A stretch of 64,000 nt of DNA, taken from Torymus aiolomorphi (lineage: Eukaryota; Arthropoda; Insecta; Hymenoptera; Torymidae). Both the position numbers and the translations under genes were made by a program. Of the stretch, positions 22,940 to 36,662 are shown piece by piece; positions within the stretch are counted from its first letter, which is position 1, and each line of letters begins with the position of its first letter. The notes under the pieces are model-generated. The model was not told the DNA's origin. It did not search any database and saw nothing but the letters and a program-made list of their open reading frames with translations. The stretch lies in contig CM070874.1 of assembly GCA_036365515.1 (NCBI GenBank), forward strand, positions 94,657,442 through 94,721,441, written 5' to 3'.

Positions 22940-25475
22940 CCCGAACCTTTCTTCCCTCGTTGCTTTACTCGATATCGCAGCTGGCGCCGCTCCAATGCAC
23001 CCGCTGTGAACGCCCCACTTCGAGGTTTAGGGACGAAAGAGGGGGAGAAAGAGGCACGAACGGAACCACATACGATGCGTAAGACTCGGTGGAATTTTTC
23101 AGCCGCCTGGGGGAGCCAATTTCGAAACAGTCAGTTGCGCTTTTTGCCTACGTGTACGATTATTATGCGCATCGGTAATGAAGGCTTGTGCGAATGAAAA
23201 TTCGTGAACGTATTTTCCGGGAATTTTGCCCGTTTGAATATTTCTAATGAAATATTTGTGAATTATTTTAAATTAAAGCTGAAATCTATGGCTTGGCTTT
23301 TAGAATAATTTTTTCTACAATTCATCGAACCAAAACAGGCTAACTTTTTTTTCAATACACCACTTGCTTTATTTGAATTACCCGTATAGAAATTTTGGAG
23401 GTCGTCCCCGTGATAACTCCGATTCGGACGCGATTTTCTGAAGTTGTACCTATCTGTGGAAAACAGTGGAGTCTAGGATCTGATTTCCCTATTTTATCCC
23501 TTCTTTAATAAAGGCAGAGCAAAATATACGATTTCCATGCCAGAATCAGATGTGATATTCGTAGGTTTGTATAAATAAAGCAGAAATCCGTTTTACCAAC
23601 TGAAAACTATGATAATCAGACCCGATTCTAATAGGAAAATCGCATAAGTATCCTTACTACTATAATTCTAAAAATTAATTTTTGTGTATATCAAGAAAGC
23701 TTTCCTAAAGTATAACATGACCGTAATAAGCAATGAAATGTCCTATTTCATTATTTCGCAATACTAGGAGGCTGCTTAGTTTTAATTCACTAAAACAGAT
23801 TCCGATTTTATTCGTTAAAAACTACGATCATCAGATATGATTCTGACAAGAAAATCTTGGCATTATCGCGCTTGTAATAAAATAATATATATAGTCCACC
23901 AATTTAAAAAAAAGTCATAAACTCCATCACCCTCTTTATTATTCACTCAGGTGCCAACTCAACTAAGTATAAAAGTATGGCATTTAGTTATAAAAATTAC
24001 ATCATTCTTGCATGAAAGAGTTGTTGCTCCGGGCATCGATTTTTCGTACAAAATACGGGGAAAAACAGCCGAGCGCTAAACCAAAAAGATACTCGAGGAG
24101 CAGCGCGACTCTCTTTTTTATGTAAAAATCCACTCTGTCCGCGGCTAAATTGAGTGCGGTGCGAAGCAGCCAAACTTTCGCCGGGAAATTGTGAAAAGCC
24201 AGGAAAGTAAAAATTTACACCGGGGGGGGAGGGCGCCGGCTTTTTATTTATCGCCTAAGCGTTTATAAACAAAAGGAAGTTCATAAAAATGTAAATAAAC
24301 TCGGCGTTCTCCACCCTTATAACCCACTGGAATTTATTATGCTCGAGAGAAACTCTCCTCTATTCCCTTAATGCGCGCGAGGCTAAGCTGCTGCTACTCG
24401 GCATAAGTTTCCTCTCTCCTCTCCAGCTCCCATGTCTCTTTCCCCTTTCGATCGTTCAAAGAGGTTAGCCGTCAGATAGCAATCCGCCGACTTGTCCGAG
24501 AGCTCAAAGGAGGCGGAGAAATGTCGCCGCTTTCTTTGACTCATATTTTTGTCCCGTTCGGAAAAACATCTTTTCTCTCGCTCTTTCGGCCGGGACGAAG
24601 TTGCCCCGCTGCACTCGTCGCGCGCTTAAAAACGCGCGGTAACTCGATTACGCGGAGCTTCTCCGCCTTTCTGGACGCCACTTCCCTTTATTATCGGTCT
24701 CAAAGCGATCTCTTATCGTGGCCGTTTCCTTCCTGCGCGTCCTTTCTTTTACGACGCCGACCGGATGAGCTGAATGCAATTACGCGTGGCGCAACGTCAG
24801 TGCCTCCCACGGGAATGTCCGTCAAAGGGATACTACATCAGGGTGGCGGATCTCTTTGCAAATATAATTCTTCTTATCTAAAAGAGCGCTTGTTTTTCCA
24901 GCCTCGACTGTGTCTGGAAATTACGAATTGAATCTAAAAGCGGTAAAGTTCCTTCACGATATAACCTAGTTCCAAACTGGAGCGAAGGTATGAAAGGGCA
25001 AGGCATTTAAAGGGTCACTCGCGCGATCAAATCTCAGCAGCGCTGCCGGCGCGGTCATCGCGTGGTCAGTTAAAGTGAGCAAGTGGCGCGAGCGAGGCCC
25101 CCGCCATTGTCGTCCTCGTCGTCCGCTTTATGCCCCGCACGCAGCGAGATAGCGTCGGAGAGCTTGCGGAATATTTAAGGGGGCGTGGCAGCGTCGAGGT
25201 CGATAATGACGCACAATTGGGTTAACGGGAGGCTTTTTTCCGCCTCGTATCGGAGAGCTTTCGGTTAACGTCGTTTCGATCCTGTGTAGAAGGATAAAAA
25301 TTATGCCTTAAAAAGTACCGCCGAAGTGCTACAGAAATTGTGAAGGACGCACGCCGCGCGTCAGCCGGTAAGCTGAAGCATTAGAGGTAATTTACAGGCT
25401 CATAAATATTGAAGGTGATAAAGTCGTTACATGGCCCTGGCCGCACCAAAATTCAACATTTACGTGCGTATAATA
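22940..25475. other. Unassigned intergenic DNA
   Basis: AT-rich to about 24000, then CpG-rich to about 25300. Short frames such as 24521-24931 have no recognisable domain. No tRNA, rRNA or known repeat was identified. Confidence 0.5.
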
Positions 25476-25651
25476 GTATATTGTGTGCCAAGGGCGTAAA
25501 GTGGGTCTTTTTAGTAGTCCGAGTGTAGGATTGCAGTACGAGTCGAAGGTGAGCTAGCACGAGCCGAAGGCGAGTGCGATTGCGAACCGAAGACGAGTAC
25601 TGCAATCACACGAGGTGTAAAAACCCACTTAGCCCTTGGTGCACACCATAT
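25476..25651. mobile_element. Palindromic MITE with internal GAGCCGAAGGCGAG repeats
   Basis: The left arm (ATTGTGTGCCAAGGGCG, then AAAGTGGGTC, then GGATTGCAGTAC) pairs with the right arm (GTACTGCAATC, then AACCCACTTAGCCCTTG, then GTGCACACC). The centre has three ~16 bp variants: GAGTCGAAGGTGAGC, GAGCCGAAGGCGAGT and GAACCGAAGACGAGT. No coding capacity. Confidence 0.65.
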
Positions 25652-27924
25652 TTTTTGTAACGCAAGTATGGATTTTCGCTTTTTTTTGTTCTAATGTACT
25701 AAAATCGACAGCAGACGATTTTGATTTTTTACCGCGCTACGGCGAACAGCGGGTGCTTTTCAGTTTTTACCGCCCGCTGGTCGGCAAGCGGCCGCTTTCG
25801 GCTCTATTAATAGGTTCGAAAAACGCGAAAATCGTGCTTGCAGTACAAGAAAGCATTTTTCTAACACTCATTTTCATTCAGATAGAACTCTCTTGACGCT
25901 GCAGTACTTTGCATTAATTATAATGAAGTAATGAGCCATTTTACCATAACCGTATATATATTTGCACGACATGAATTACAGCGTAGGTGCCCGACAACTG
26001 GACATATCTTCGCTCGGGCATTAAGCGACGGCAAAGTAGTTCTGCGCGAGCTTACGAATGAAATTGAATAAAATCATGTAACGCATTCGCGTTCATAAAT
26101 AATACAGGAACGGCTCGTATATAAAGCGTTTTGAAAAATCAGGCACAGTCCGCTATCAAGCGAAAATGATCAAAGCTCGGCGCGGGGCATAAATTTAGCG
26201 GGACGAAAATGCACGAGATCGCGGGAAAGGTGTACATGGGAGAAAAAAGCTGCCCTCCTTGCGTGCGCAATCTGTATAAGTTACCGGCGTATGCCCGGCA
26301 TGAAATTGGCCGGCGGCATGCACTTATCCGACTCTGAAAAATATTTATACACGAACGTACACGTGTATGTATATGAAAGCGGATATCTACGACAGCCGAC
26401 GGTCCATAACCTCATATCCATAACCTCCATAACCTCAAATACACATAGATATATGTACATGGGTTATTCTGCTATAACTACCCCAGATGACGTCCAGAGC
26501 TTACATAAAGATGTGCGAATAAAAATAAATGTTCACAGGCTGTAATGTGTATATAATGACGTTGACTTTCTTGGAAGATCTTCAGAAAGCGTTTTTTAAC
26601 TGTCTATTAAAGAAAAATCAATAAAATAGAGTCAAAATGTCAGTTCCGTCCCTTGTCCTAAACAAGGTTTTCAATATGAAACCTTGTGCCACGTCAAAAT
26701 CAAGCGAAGAAGCCTAATTCTCACATACACATTGTAAATTGCAGGGTTTTTAATATATGTTTCCATCATTTTCAAGGTCAAATTCAACAAACTACTATTA
26801 AATCACGATGGATACTTTTTGTCCAGCGATTTGCACGAAAATGTTGATAATAGCATTAATTGCTTTGAAAACAGCGCTACTTGGCTCTACAACGCCATCT
26901 AGCGGTCGATTCCTCCAGCGCGAGCACACGGACGACTGATGGAAGCGGTAAAGCCGTTAAAAATTAGAAAATCCACAAACGCGAACTACTTCTTTTTCTA
27001 ATTTCACAGCGTACAAATATTTTAGTCAGTTCCGTCCCCCGTGTAATCCGCTGTTTAGATTATGTTTAATGGAAAGTAAAATGCATTTTTTTCGAGTATT
27101 TGGTGGATATAAGAACTACCTATGCGGAGAATAGGTAAGTTCCGTCTCATAAAAGATTAAAATTCATTATTAAATGTTGAAAACTTTTTTAATTGAACTG
27201 AAACTTTTGGTGTTAGGACTTTTTTTATTTCTTATAATAAAACTGATATTCCATACGGTTTCAAATCATAAATTATATATAAGATTGAGTAAATTCATAT
27301 AAATAATGAATGATTTATATAATTGTGAAATCTTTAAAATTTCTATTTATCTGCTTTTATAAGATAAATTTTGAAAAATGGCTCTGACCACGAGAAACGC
27401 AAATATTCTGAAGAAAAAGCATAAAGTTAAACAAAGAAAATCAGTAAAAGTAAAATTTCAAAATGCTGAGAAAGCCGTTGATATATGGACTCGTAATTCA
27501 GTGAATTTGCACTTTGTCCCATGAAAATCCATCATGCGGTCTCAGAGAAAAGTTACAACAAACTTTTTTTCTTGAAAATGCTATAACTGAGGATAAAATG
27601 AGTTTAAGGACCTCTGCCTAGGCTCATTTTATTCAAGATTAGTTATATTTACAATATATTTTCATTATTTTATTATAATAATATTTTTTATCATTTTTTT
27701 AGGTAATTTTGGCCAGAAAGGCCTATACGTGCAAGACCGCATTAACAAATTATTAAATATTATATTTTATTAAATTAATTTTAAACAGAAAATATTAATT
27801 GTAATATTATTTTAATATTATAAATAAAAATGTAAATCAAAACACTGTATGAAAAATAATTTGCATAAATTACCATAAATTATCATTTTGTTTCCCTAGT
27901 GAAAATAATTTTCGTGCCTAATCA
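25652..27924. other. Unassigned intergenic DNA
   Basis: No supported gene. The phrase CAGTTCCGTCCC occurs near 26641 and 27030 with a related AAGTTCCGTCTC near 27138. The remainder is AT-rich. Confidence 0.45.
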
Positions 27925-28280
27925 TGCATAAATGTGCTTAACTGTGCAAAACTGTGCCAAACTGTGCCCAAGTAGGTAGGTTTCGGACATTTTGCACAGA
28001 TTTATCACATATTGGCACAGTTTGGAACAATGTGGCACACTTGCACAGTTTGACATAAATAATTTTCAGCTGTTGAAAATAAATATAATTTGATTTTCGA
28101 TACATTTGTGCATAGTTTAGCACACTTTGGCACACTTTAGAACATTTAGAATTTTCGGTTACTAAAAATAAAATTAGGTTTATTATTAGGCACAGGCACA
28201 GTAGTGCACAGTTTGACACACTGTGGCACAGTTTTGCACAGTTTTTGCACAGATTCACACAATTTGGCACAGTTAAACAC
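27925..28280. repeat. Degenerate ~11 bp repeat (TTTGCACAGT type)
   Basis: Many loose copies of TTTGCACAGT or its complement ACTGTGCCAA, in two blocks (27925-28060 and 28110-28280) around AT-rich DNA. The 127-codon minus-strand frame across it owes its Cys/Leu-rich composition to the repeat. Confidence 0.65.
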
Positions 28281-30276
28281 ACAAAATATATGGGTCTGAA
28301 ATTTTCAACGTTGGACTGCAACGAAATAAAATAAAATAATTCATTTTACTTCAAGTTTATACTAAATTATATTAATTTTACGTGTAGATTTAGTGTTTTA
28401 CAGTATGAAATAACTTTATAATAAAGGTTTAGATAAAATTTCCATTGATTAATAACTTTAATCAATCGTAATAAATTATTTCGTTGCATTCCAACGATGC
28501 AACCTTAAAATTCATCAAAATATTGTTCACTTATTAAAAACCGCTGCCAATTCATTGGATTTTATTTTGTAGTGGATTCGTTCTGGGTACTAATTTTAAA
28601 TGTTATAATGAGTAGATAAAACCTCAAAACGCCTATAAAAAGTTGGTTTTGAAGAAAAAAAAGTTAGACCTAATCTGGGGAAGTTATGGCAGAATCACTC
28701 ATATACATTAGCTTGGGGCGCATTTGGCCCGTAAATTTGCACACGGTAACTCCCAAACTAGCGCTATTTTTCAAAACGGAGATTCGTCAGCGCGAGTGCG
28801 CGTCCACGCTGTTGATGTTTAATAATAAACTTACGACGGGCCGAAAATTTGCGAATGATTGGAAAAGTTTGCTGCCACTGCCAGAGTGGCTGACGGCCGC
28901 AGATTTAATTCTCGGCGAAATTCATTTGCAAGCCAGTTTCGTGCTGGTTGATATGTCTACGTGTGCACGTGCGGATGAAACACAACGGCAAAACCTTCGT
29001 CATACCGGATAGTCAGCTTCACCTGACAAAACAGCCGAACTATGTGTTCTTACAACGCGACGCGGCAAATAAGGTGAGATGAAATAATAGCGCTGGCTTC
29101 TTTTTATACGTTACAACGCTCATTCATTCACGTGATAATTATTGTTGTCTATAGATTTCTAGCTGTATCTAATTATTTAATAAGATATTTGAAATTTTTT
29201 AGTAAAATAATCTATATTCAATATCCGCGCTTTTGATGAAAGACAATGAATTTTAATCGAAAAATTATCAAAACTCCCTAGCTCTATTAGTTTTTGAATT
29301 TCTAATAGTAAATACTTCTCTTTATTTCTACGAACTGCAAAGTTTTAATTAGAAAGCCAACCGACACAGCTTTTTTTCAATTATAAAATTATAGATTTCC
29401 CATATCCCACGACCTAAATTAAACTCCGCGCAAGCAGCGCACGGCAAGCAAGCACGAGCGCGATGCCACACGCGTACCAACTCCTTCGTCTGCGTATCAC
29501 AATTTATGTAGAGCAGACGTGTATACAAACACTGTTGCATTTCCCAATAATGTGACATCATAATGCGGCATGGGTTGAGTCAAAAATCTGATAGGCGGCA
29601 CGTCGCGTCGCGTCGCATGACAGATCAGCGAAACCCTCTACCGCACGCGTCCGCGATAGTCATAACGGCCATTGGGTGCGATCAATGCCCGCGTTAATCC
29701 GCCAGCCGCCACTAGATGCTTTCGCTCGTGTTTTCGCTAGATTTATTTACAGGCTTGCCTTTTTTTCCTATATTTCAGATGACAAGCTCCGATTGAGATT
29801 GAGATCGACGACGGTTTGATCTTGCGAGGTTTTTAAGAGAGCGCTGATGTCGATTGTGAATGATCGACCGAAGGTTATTCAAGTCAAGTCGGAATAACAT
29901 GGTTATGTTCTTTCAATTAATTAAGGATAAAAAAAAGCATAGTAGAATATATTTAACAATACTTAATAATTATATTTTTTAACTATTATGATAAGGCAAT
30001 TATGTTTGCATTTTTGTAAAAAAGAAAAGAGAATTTATAATTAATATTTCTCACTAAAATGTCGTTACGTGGATTTGACCATTGCTCGATCCGGCAAACA
30101 TACCTGCAACAAAAAATGAGTTAACATTAAAAATCTATTGTAAAATTAAATAATAATAAAATTAATTTTTTTTTAATTACATCCACCCGCACATACACCT
30201 AATACACTCGAAAATATAAATAACTCAGATACAATACTGATATATGCGCCAAATTTACGAATAAAAGCTTCGCATT
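28281..30276. other. Unassigned intergenic DNA
   Basis: Holds an isolated copy of ACCGCTGCCAATTCATTGG at about 28539-28557, a sequence that also edges the repeats at 4.95 kb and 63.7 kb. Frames at 28686-29012 and 29349-29561 are unrecognised. Confidence 0.45.
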
Positions 30277-32153
30277 CCCTGGTGGAAATTCAAAACATTT
30301 TATAACTAATAACTGACCATTTATATTAGAAACTTGCTATAAAATAATAATTTCTCTTGCCCAGTTTCTAGCTCTCGATGAAATGCCTTGTCTCCTATTA
30401 TTTGGCCATTTAATAGATTGAAAAATAGAATGAGTTTTTCGAAGACAAGCACAAGCTTATTCTTGAGTATTTTAAAGGTATTAAAACTGATCAGTTTCTT
30501 TAGTCTGGAAATGGCTAGTAGAAGGCTTGCTGTTATGACAAGGAGTGAGAGAGACAGAATCAGATGGAGAAATGAAAGTTTTGCTGAATTATTCATAGAA
30601 TGACCCTGGTAGAAATTGTAACCAACCGTACGCCATCCGTTCGCCAAATCGCAAGGGTTTGGCCAACCGTTTAACCAACAGTTAGCGATAAATACCGCTT
30701 ATTTCGTCACGGAATCACCCTTGCGCTTGGTCAACGAATGCTTAATATTAAAAATCTTAAATAAAAATCATTTACACAACTTATTATTTAAATAAAACTC
30801 TCAAAATTTGTATTATTCATAGAATAATAAAAAACCACATATTAATAGTATTTTTCTTCAGATAAATATGGTTAAAACGGTAACGGGTAAAGTTTTGTTT
30901 GTTCAAATTGAGGTTAAGGCGTGTTAATATGTAGTGTGCTAGTGTAGGTAAAAGTCTTGGTTTTAAGATTTTTAAAAGTTTGTCCACATGCACGTGAGGT
31001 ATTTTGTTATTAACAGTCCCCTGTTTCAACTCCTCTATTTCTTTAATTCCGCACTTAACAATATTACTTGATTCACTTTCACTTTCTTCCTCAGTGCCAT
31101 TTGATTCACATTCAGCAATATTATTTGACTCATTTTCTTTCTCAAATTCTATTATACTTTCACTTTCTTCCTCACTTTCAGTTACATCATCACTTGAACT
31201 ACTTTGGAATGTATTTACTTCTGGTAAATTTTTAAGTAATTCAACAACATATTTACTTTTTTCTTGCATTTCCTTAATTTTCTTTCTACGCCTATATTTT
31301 TTAGAACGGTTCTTACTTCCACTCATGTTGAAAATACAATACACAAAAACGCAATAATTTGTATTGCTCCGTTTTCTACTCGGTGCTCCGTTACCATCTG
31401 ACCTTTACAGTGAAGCAAAACCACGCGATTCCGGCGATCCCGTCACGTGACTCGTATGAGTCTGCGCAGAGTTAAATACTTTTACCTATACATAACACAT
31501 GAGCCTGCCATCGCACTCGTGTGTATGCAATATGTGTGTATTTATGTGCATGTGTGCTTGTCTTGCGGAAAGCGGGATGCGGACAGCAATTTCGGAGCAT
31601 AGCCCACGTGCTACGCTGTCTACTTAACCTTCAAATAAATTTACTCCCAACTTCATTCAAATATTTTTTTAATGCATTACAATAATTTTTATTATTGTTT
31701 ATGTATCAAAATCTTTTTGCATATCTATATTTCTTATTAATTTCTATTATTGTTTTATGAGTTACTTAATGTTTTATTATTGATTGATATTCCACCAACC
31801 GTTGGTTAACCGTTGGTCAATATTTTTCTTATTCGTTGGCCTAAATTATTGGCTAACAGTTAGTAGATAAGCCATCCGAGTTAGTTTATTTTCTACCAGG
31901 GGAGTACAACAAATTATTTATTAGTTAATGTTATTTATTTATATTTTAGTAAGCTATCCAATGCACTTTAATGCTTTTTCATCAAAAATAAAATTAGTAA
32001 GTAAATCAAATATGAATATTTTGTTGTTACGTCAATCTAAGAAATAGGCAAATAATGGTCGAAAAATCGTTTCATCATAGCGATGAATTAGCCAGTTTTA
32101 CTAGCTATTTTCTAACTTCTTGGCCATTTCATATAGATAAATTTCTACCAGGG
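30277..32153. mobile_element. Nested transposons with CCCTGGTAGAAATT ends
   Basis: Outer ends CCCTGGTGGAAATT (30277-30290) and AATTTCTACCAGGG (ending 32153) enclose inner ends CCCTGGTAGAAATT (30604-30617) and TTTTCTACCAGGG (ending 31901). Subterminal CCAACCGTT and GGTTAACC motifs lie at both inner ends (30660-30690 and 31795-31820). The inner unit holds a transposase-like N-terminal frame. No clear target duplication was found. Confidence 0.6.
30817..31326 (-). pseudogene. Possible N-terminal fragment of a transposon protein
   Basis: The minus-strand frame begins MSGSKNRSKKYRRRKK (ATG at 31326; the frame is open from 31344) with a strongly basic start. A serine/glutamate-rich low-complexity region follows (TESEEESES, ENESNNIAE, EEESESESS). 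A segment like PHVHVDKLLKILKPRLLP comes next, resembling a leucine-rich segment I associate with N-termini of some arthropod transposon proteins. The frame then runs into AT-rich sequence and ends without a catalytic domain, so it is a truncated remnant inside the CCCTGGTAGAAA element. Family assignment is weak. Confidence 0.4.
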
Positions 32154-32912
32154 TTAGGTTTAAAATTATAATAATTGTGCGCGCCGACGCGACTTTTCAT
32201 CACTCATCCGCACAGACACCTCGCAAAATCGGCAATAACACTAAATTGGGCAAAATCATTTCAAATCGGCGCCCGATGGTGTTCAATTTAACTTCTAAAT
32301 GCAATTTCCGGCAGCAGCGTTGCAAATTACTTAGAATAATACCATTTGCGATAATAAGCGCTAAATGAGGTAAACCCACATGTGTCAGCGCGCACGCGAA
32401 ATCAAATTACAAAGGCCAATCGCCACGCGCTATCGTTTCGAGTCCGCGTCTTTCTCCGTGTCTTTTTTGCTCCGTTTTTCACTCGTACTAACACTGTTTC
32501 GCGTTTCCATTGTTTAGATTTATCCGGTAACTCTCTTACAATCAATGTGATGTCAAACTTACTGTTTATTATTTGTCTTTTTTATAGACGGAACTGGAAA
32601 AAGCTTGAAATTTTATCTTTAAGAGAAAAAACTAGTTGAAATCAGATTATCAATTTTGTGACCGAAATTTCAACGGCAATGAAAAAGAAAAAAAAAAAAA
32701 AAAAAACAATTAGTGGAGATATGTAATTCAGAGAAAAAAATACTGTTTTATTTAGGAAAATAAAATTTTTATAGTGTTTATTTTTAGTATTTGAAAATCA
32801 TCGTTATACTGTTAAAACTAAAAATCTTTTCTGTCTACAAAATATGTTGTTTAATATGAAATCAATAAATATTTATTTGATAAAAATATTCTTTTACATC
32901 TAGTACATTATA

Positions 32913-33423
32913 TGAAGCGTTTCACGTCAGCTCTCCAGGCGCGGCGCGCGAGCGCGAAATCATGCTGTTTTCAGCTTGTGTTTGAAGGGCTAAGATGTAT
33001 CTAAAAAAAATAATCCCCAAGTGATTTCGATGTATTTTTTCCTCAGCTTTCCGATGGTGCTATTAGTTTCTCAAAATTTTTCAATTCTAACCTCAAAAAA
33101 ACATAAAACGTGTTATATCTCAAAAACTATATTTTTAATATTTTTTTTGACCTGCTAGATCGAAAGAGGAGGAAATTTTACATGGATATAGCCTTTTTCT
33201 ACATAGGGGTTTTTTTATTTTTTCGAGATATTATTCAAGAAATACATAGAATTGAAAAATTTTGAGAAACTAATAGCAGCACCGGAAAACTGAGGAAAAA
33301 ATACATCGAAATCACTTGGGGATTATTTTTTTTAGATACATCTTAGCCCTTCAAACACAAGCTGAAAACAGCATGATTTCGCGCTCGCGCGCCGCGCCTG
33401 GAGAGCTGACGTGAAACGCCTCA
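32913..33423. mobile_element. 511 bp fold-back MITE, relative of the 44.6-57.9 kb element
   Basis: Ends TGAAGCGTTTCACGTCAGCTC and the complement GAGCTGACGTGAAACGCCTCA, flanked by TA on both sides (32911-32912 and 33424-33425). The two ~210 bp arms are nearly perfect inverted copies meeting around 33175, so it can form one long hairpin. The end sequence, the internal TTTTTTCCTCAGCTTTCC and the AACGTGTTATATCT phrase match the arms at 44646 and 57936. Confidence 0.85.
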
Positions 33424-36400
33424 TATGTGATACGTGGAGTTTTTTTTATAAAAATTGTTGTGAGCAAATAAAATGTTACGGATACTTTTAACTATAGGCG
33501 AGTATTTTTTTCGAGTAATTTATTATTGCTATTAGCTTGCCCTGCACAGCACAGAAACGAGACTGGATGTAAAATCTTCAATATAAACTAGAAAACAAGT
33601 CCTGTAATCAATATGGGTGTGCAGCGCAGTTCGCAGCCTGAGAATGTACAAAGCTGTCTAAAAAGGTACACTTTTCAAAATGGCCGATTCCGTACAAATA
33701 TGCAGAATAAGAAGAGGCATAGATTACAATTACAATATGGCGACGATTAGCAGAAAGCTGAGAGGTAGCGGCCGTGGCTACTTACAAGGAGTGTATCTGA
33801 GATCCGGGTCATGGATCCTCACCAGCTCGCCAAATCTTTCTTCTTTTACCTAAAAATGAAAGCCTGTGCGATACGAGATCCTAACGCTTTGAGGATTCTC
33901 AGATACAAGCCCTTGAATTATTTAGAAATTGAATGGTATTTTCCACTAAAATTACAGTTTTGGCGGGTGAACCTTCCTCTAATACGTATAAACAAGCATA
34001 CAGACATGATTACTTGCTTGATTATGGTATTACATGGTAAAATGTATAAAAATCTCTCATGAAAGTATCCTTAATTATTTTACATTACCTTATTTGACGA
34101 CGTAAAAGCCCTTAAATCGCTTATTTGGCGATAAATCCTTGCATTTATACCTGTAAATAAGCATTCAGACATTATTATCACTTAAGTTATGGTTTTATAT
34201 GGTAAAATATATTATAATTTTTTACAAAAATACTATTGTTAAATTTACATTACCTTGTTTGAAGTGTGGATCCCGAAATGTGGCGGAAATATACATGAAC
34301 TGATAATATTAGTTTATTATTAAAAGTTAATAAATACGATTGAGGAATATTTTTTCAAAATACACAGTTACTGGTTTTCATCAGCACAAGTAAAATATTT
34401 TTAAAAACTGTAACCAACATCGTTAATAAAATGTATAAAATGATTAAGTTCCATAGCCGTTTTCTAGAAATTTTTGATACGAGTTTGATTGAAAGTTGCA
34501 CGAAAAGAATGTTGTAACATTAATTTAAAGAAAGAAAATTGTTATTATTGAATTTACAAAAATGTTTGCTATAATCATGTAGAATGTTATTTGTTTGCAC
34601 AACGGTAGGTCGGCTCGAATGTCAAACCAATCATTTAAGGCATTGCCTTCTGTGCTTTTCTATTTTCCACGTGCGCCTCCGTCCCCTTCCGCTCTCGCGA
34701 TCCAATTCGATTTCTCGCGTTTTGCGCTACGCGGTGCAAAAGTATGTGCGCACTATAGTCGAGAGTGACGGTCGACCGAGCGGCGAACACTTAACGCGCA
34801 ACTCACACTTGTTTGCGCGCATCGCGCGTTCTGTCGGCGACATATCGGCGTTTCCAAAAAAAACGCCCCACTCGTAAAATTCCCCCGGAAAATGTACGCG
34901 CGTGCACGTGCGTATTTTGCATCCTCGTAATTCACGGGAGGACAAATAGGCTTTATTAAAAAAAGCGCGGAGCTGCTGGGAGCGAGGCCGGAAAGAGGAG
35001 CGACGCTGGCAAAGTGATTTTATTTTATTCCGCTGGAAAATATTTTCCCGAGAACGACGCCGATCCTCTGGCCAGTGTATTTATGGGAGTGGAATAATGT
35101 ATGCGGGTGTGTCAAGTAACGCCAGCGCGACTCTTTGACAGATGTGTCGTATTTTTTCAAAAGTTATATACACTCCCTAAATCCCCTGATTAAAGACTCG
35201 TCAATTTTTCTTTAAACGAGCAACAGCGATGCATTTTATTCGAAGAATACAATTAAGAAAACGTAGCTTACTCTGTCACACTTCAACTGCATCGGATTCG
35301 TGCGAGTGGCGCGCCATGTACTGGACAAATCGAATTAATCGGTAATACAATATAGCACTTTGAAGCCGCGACTGTTAAGTCAATGGGCGTAACTCCGTTG
35401 AGCTAACGGAAGACTTCTCTTACAATAAACCTCTGCGGTTTAGATTTAATCACTTAGTGAACTACATTTAATCTGTATGATTCGCCAAGACGAATCAATT
35501 CACACAAAATAATGAACATGTTGAACATGTTGTGTAACGCTGTTAATGTACTCCTTTTGAAAGGTAAAGAAACACGTCGAAAATGAATTTTCTATTGAAT
35601 AAAAAGACTTTTATCGCGGTGCCTTAAAAAGCCCATAACTCGGGTTACTGTCGAAGCACCGTGCGTAAACTGCCCTCCAACTACCCGATAAAGACCCCGC
35701 TAAACAATCGCAAAAACATCGCCTTGAAAAAGGCAATATACACTCAGGCAGATACACGCATGCACGCACGCAAACACAGAGAGCGCGTAACCGGCCTGAC
35801 ACTCGAGCGCGATATTCCCGCAATAGTACGTAAAGTATTGTCGTCGGCTGCGGCGATACAGCAGATAACCGCGGACTTTCAATCGGCCGCGAAACTGCGC
35901 TGGCGAGAATAGCTCCATAACTTTTGTCGCCGACGAAAAAGCATAGGGGGGGGGGGGGCTATTTTTTTCGCTAGTGGGGCGGAGGGGAGAGGGAACGCAT
36001 TGATAAAGTCGCGCTCGCTCAGCAAAGTGGCGATTAAGTTTAGCGGGCTGTTAAGTTAACGGCGGTGACTAGACAGCGCGCGTTTTAATGGCGCACGTGC
36101 GATCGCAAATTCACTGCTATACTACTCGGCTGTCTTTTTTCGACGCTTGTTCGTCGGGCGAGCGTGCCTCTCAGTGTTCTCTCGTTCGCGCGCGCGCGCT
36201 AGCTGAATCGGTGAGCGAAACGGGGCTTCGATCGAGAGCCTGCCAGTGCAGAAGCGAGCTTTCGATGAGCGTTATATCCGCTCAGGATTTTATTTTTCCA
36301 AGCGACATTTTCTCGGCAGAAACATCTATCTTTATAAGTTGAATAAATAAGTATGCAATTTGTTGATTTTCTAGAATAAACTGCGGAGGAAAGTTGAATT

Positions 36401-36618
36401 AAAAAATTTATTTTCAAGAACCGTTAATTGATTTGTGAATCCTTGCAAAATCATTACAAAAGCGCGGAGATGAATTTACTGAGATAAGTGAAGAGGGCGA
36501 CCAACTTTTCCCTTAAGGGTGTGACATTTTTAATAAGCAGTTTGTTTAAAAACAAGTTCCCCAATAGAAGAAGCAGAAAAAGAAGAAGAAGAGGAGGAGG
36601 AGGAAGAGGGAAGAGGAA

Positions 36619-36662
<44 letters not shown>

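Noticed and set aside
24521..24931. 136-codon frame
   Set aside because: No recognisable family and composition follows local GC content; not enough support for a gene.
27938..28321. 127-codon Cys/Leu-rich frame on the minus strand
   Set aside because: It follows the degenerate TTTGCACAGT repeat and has no domain.
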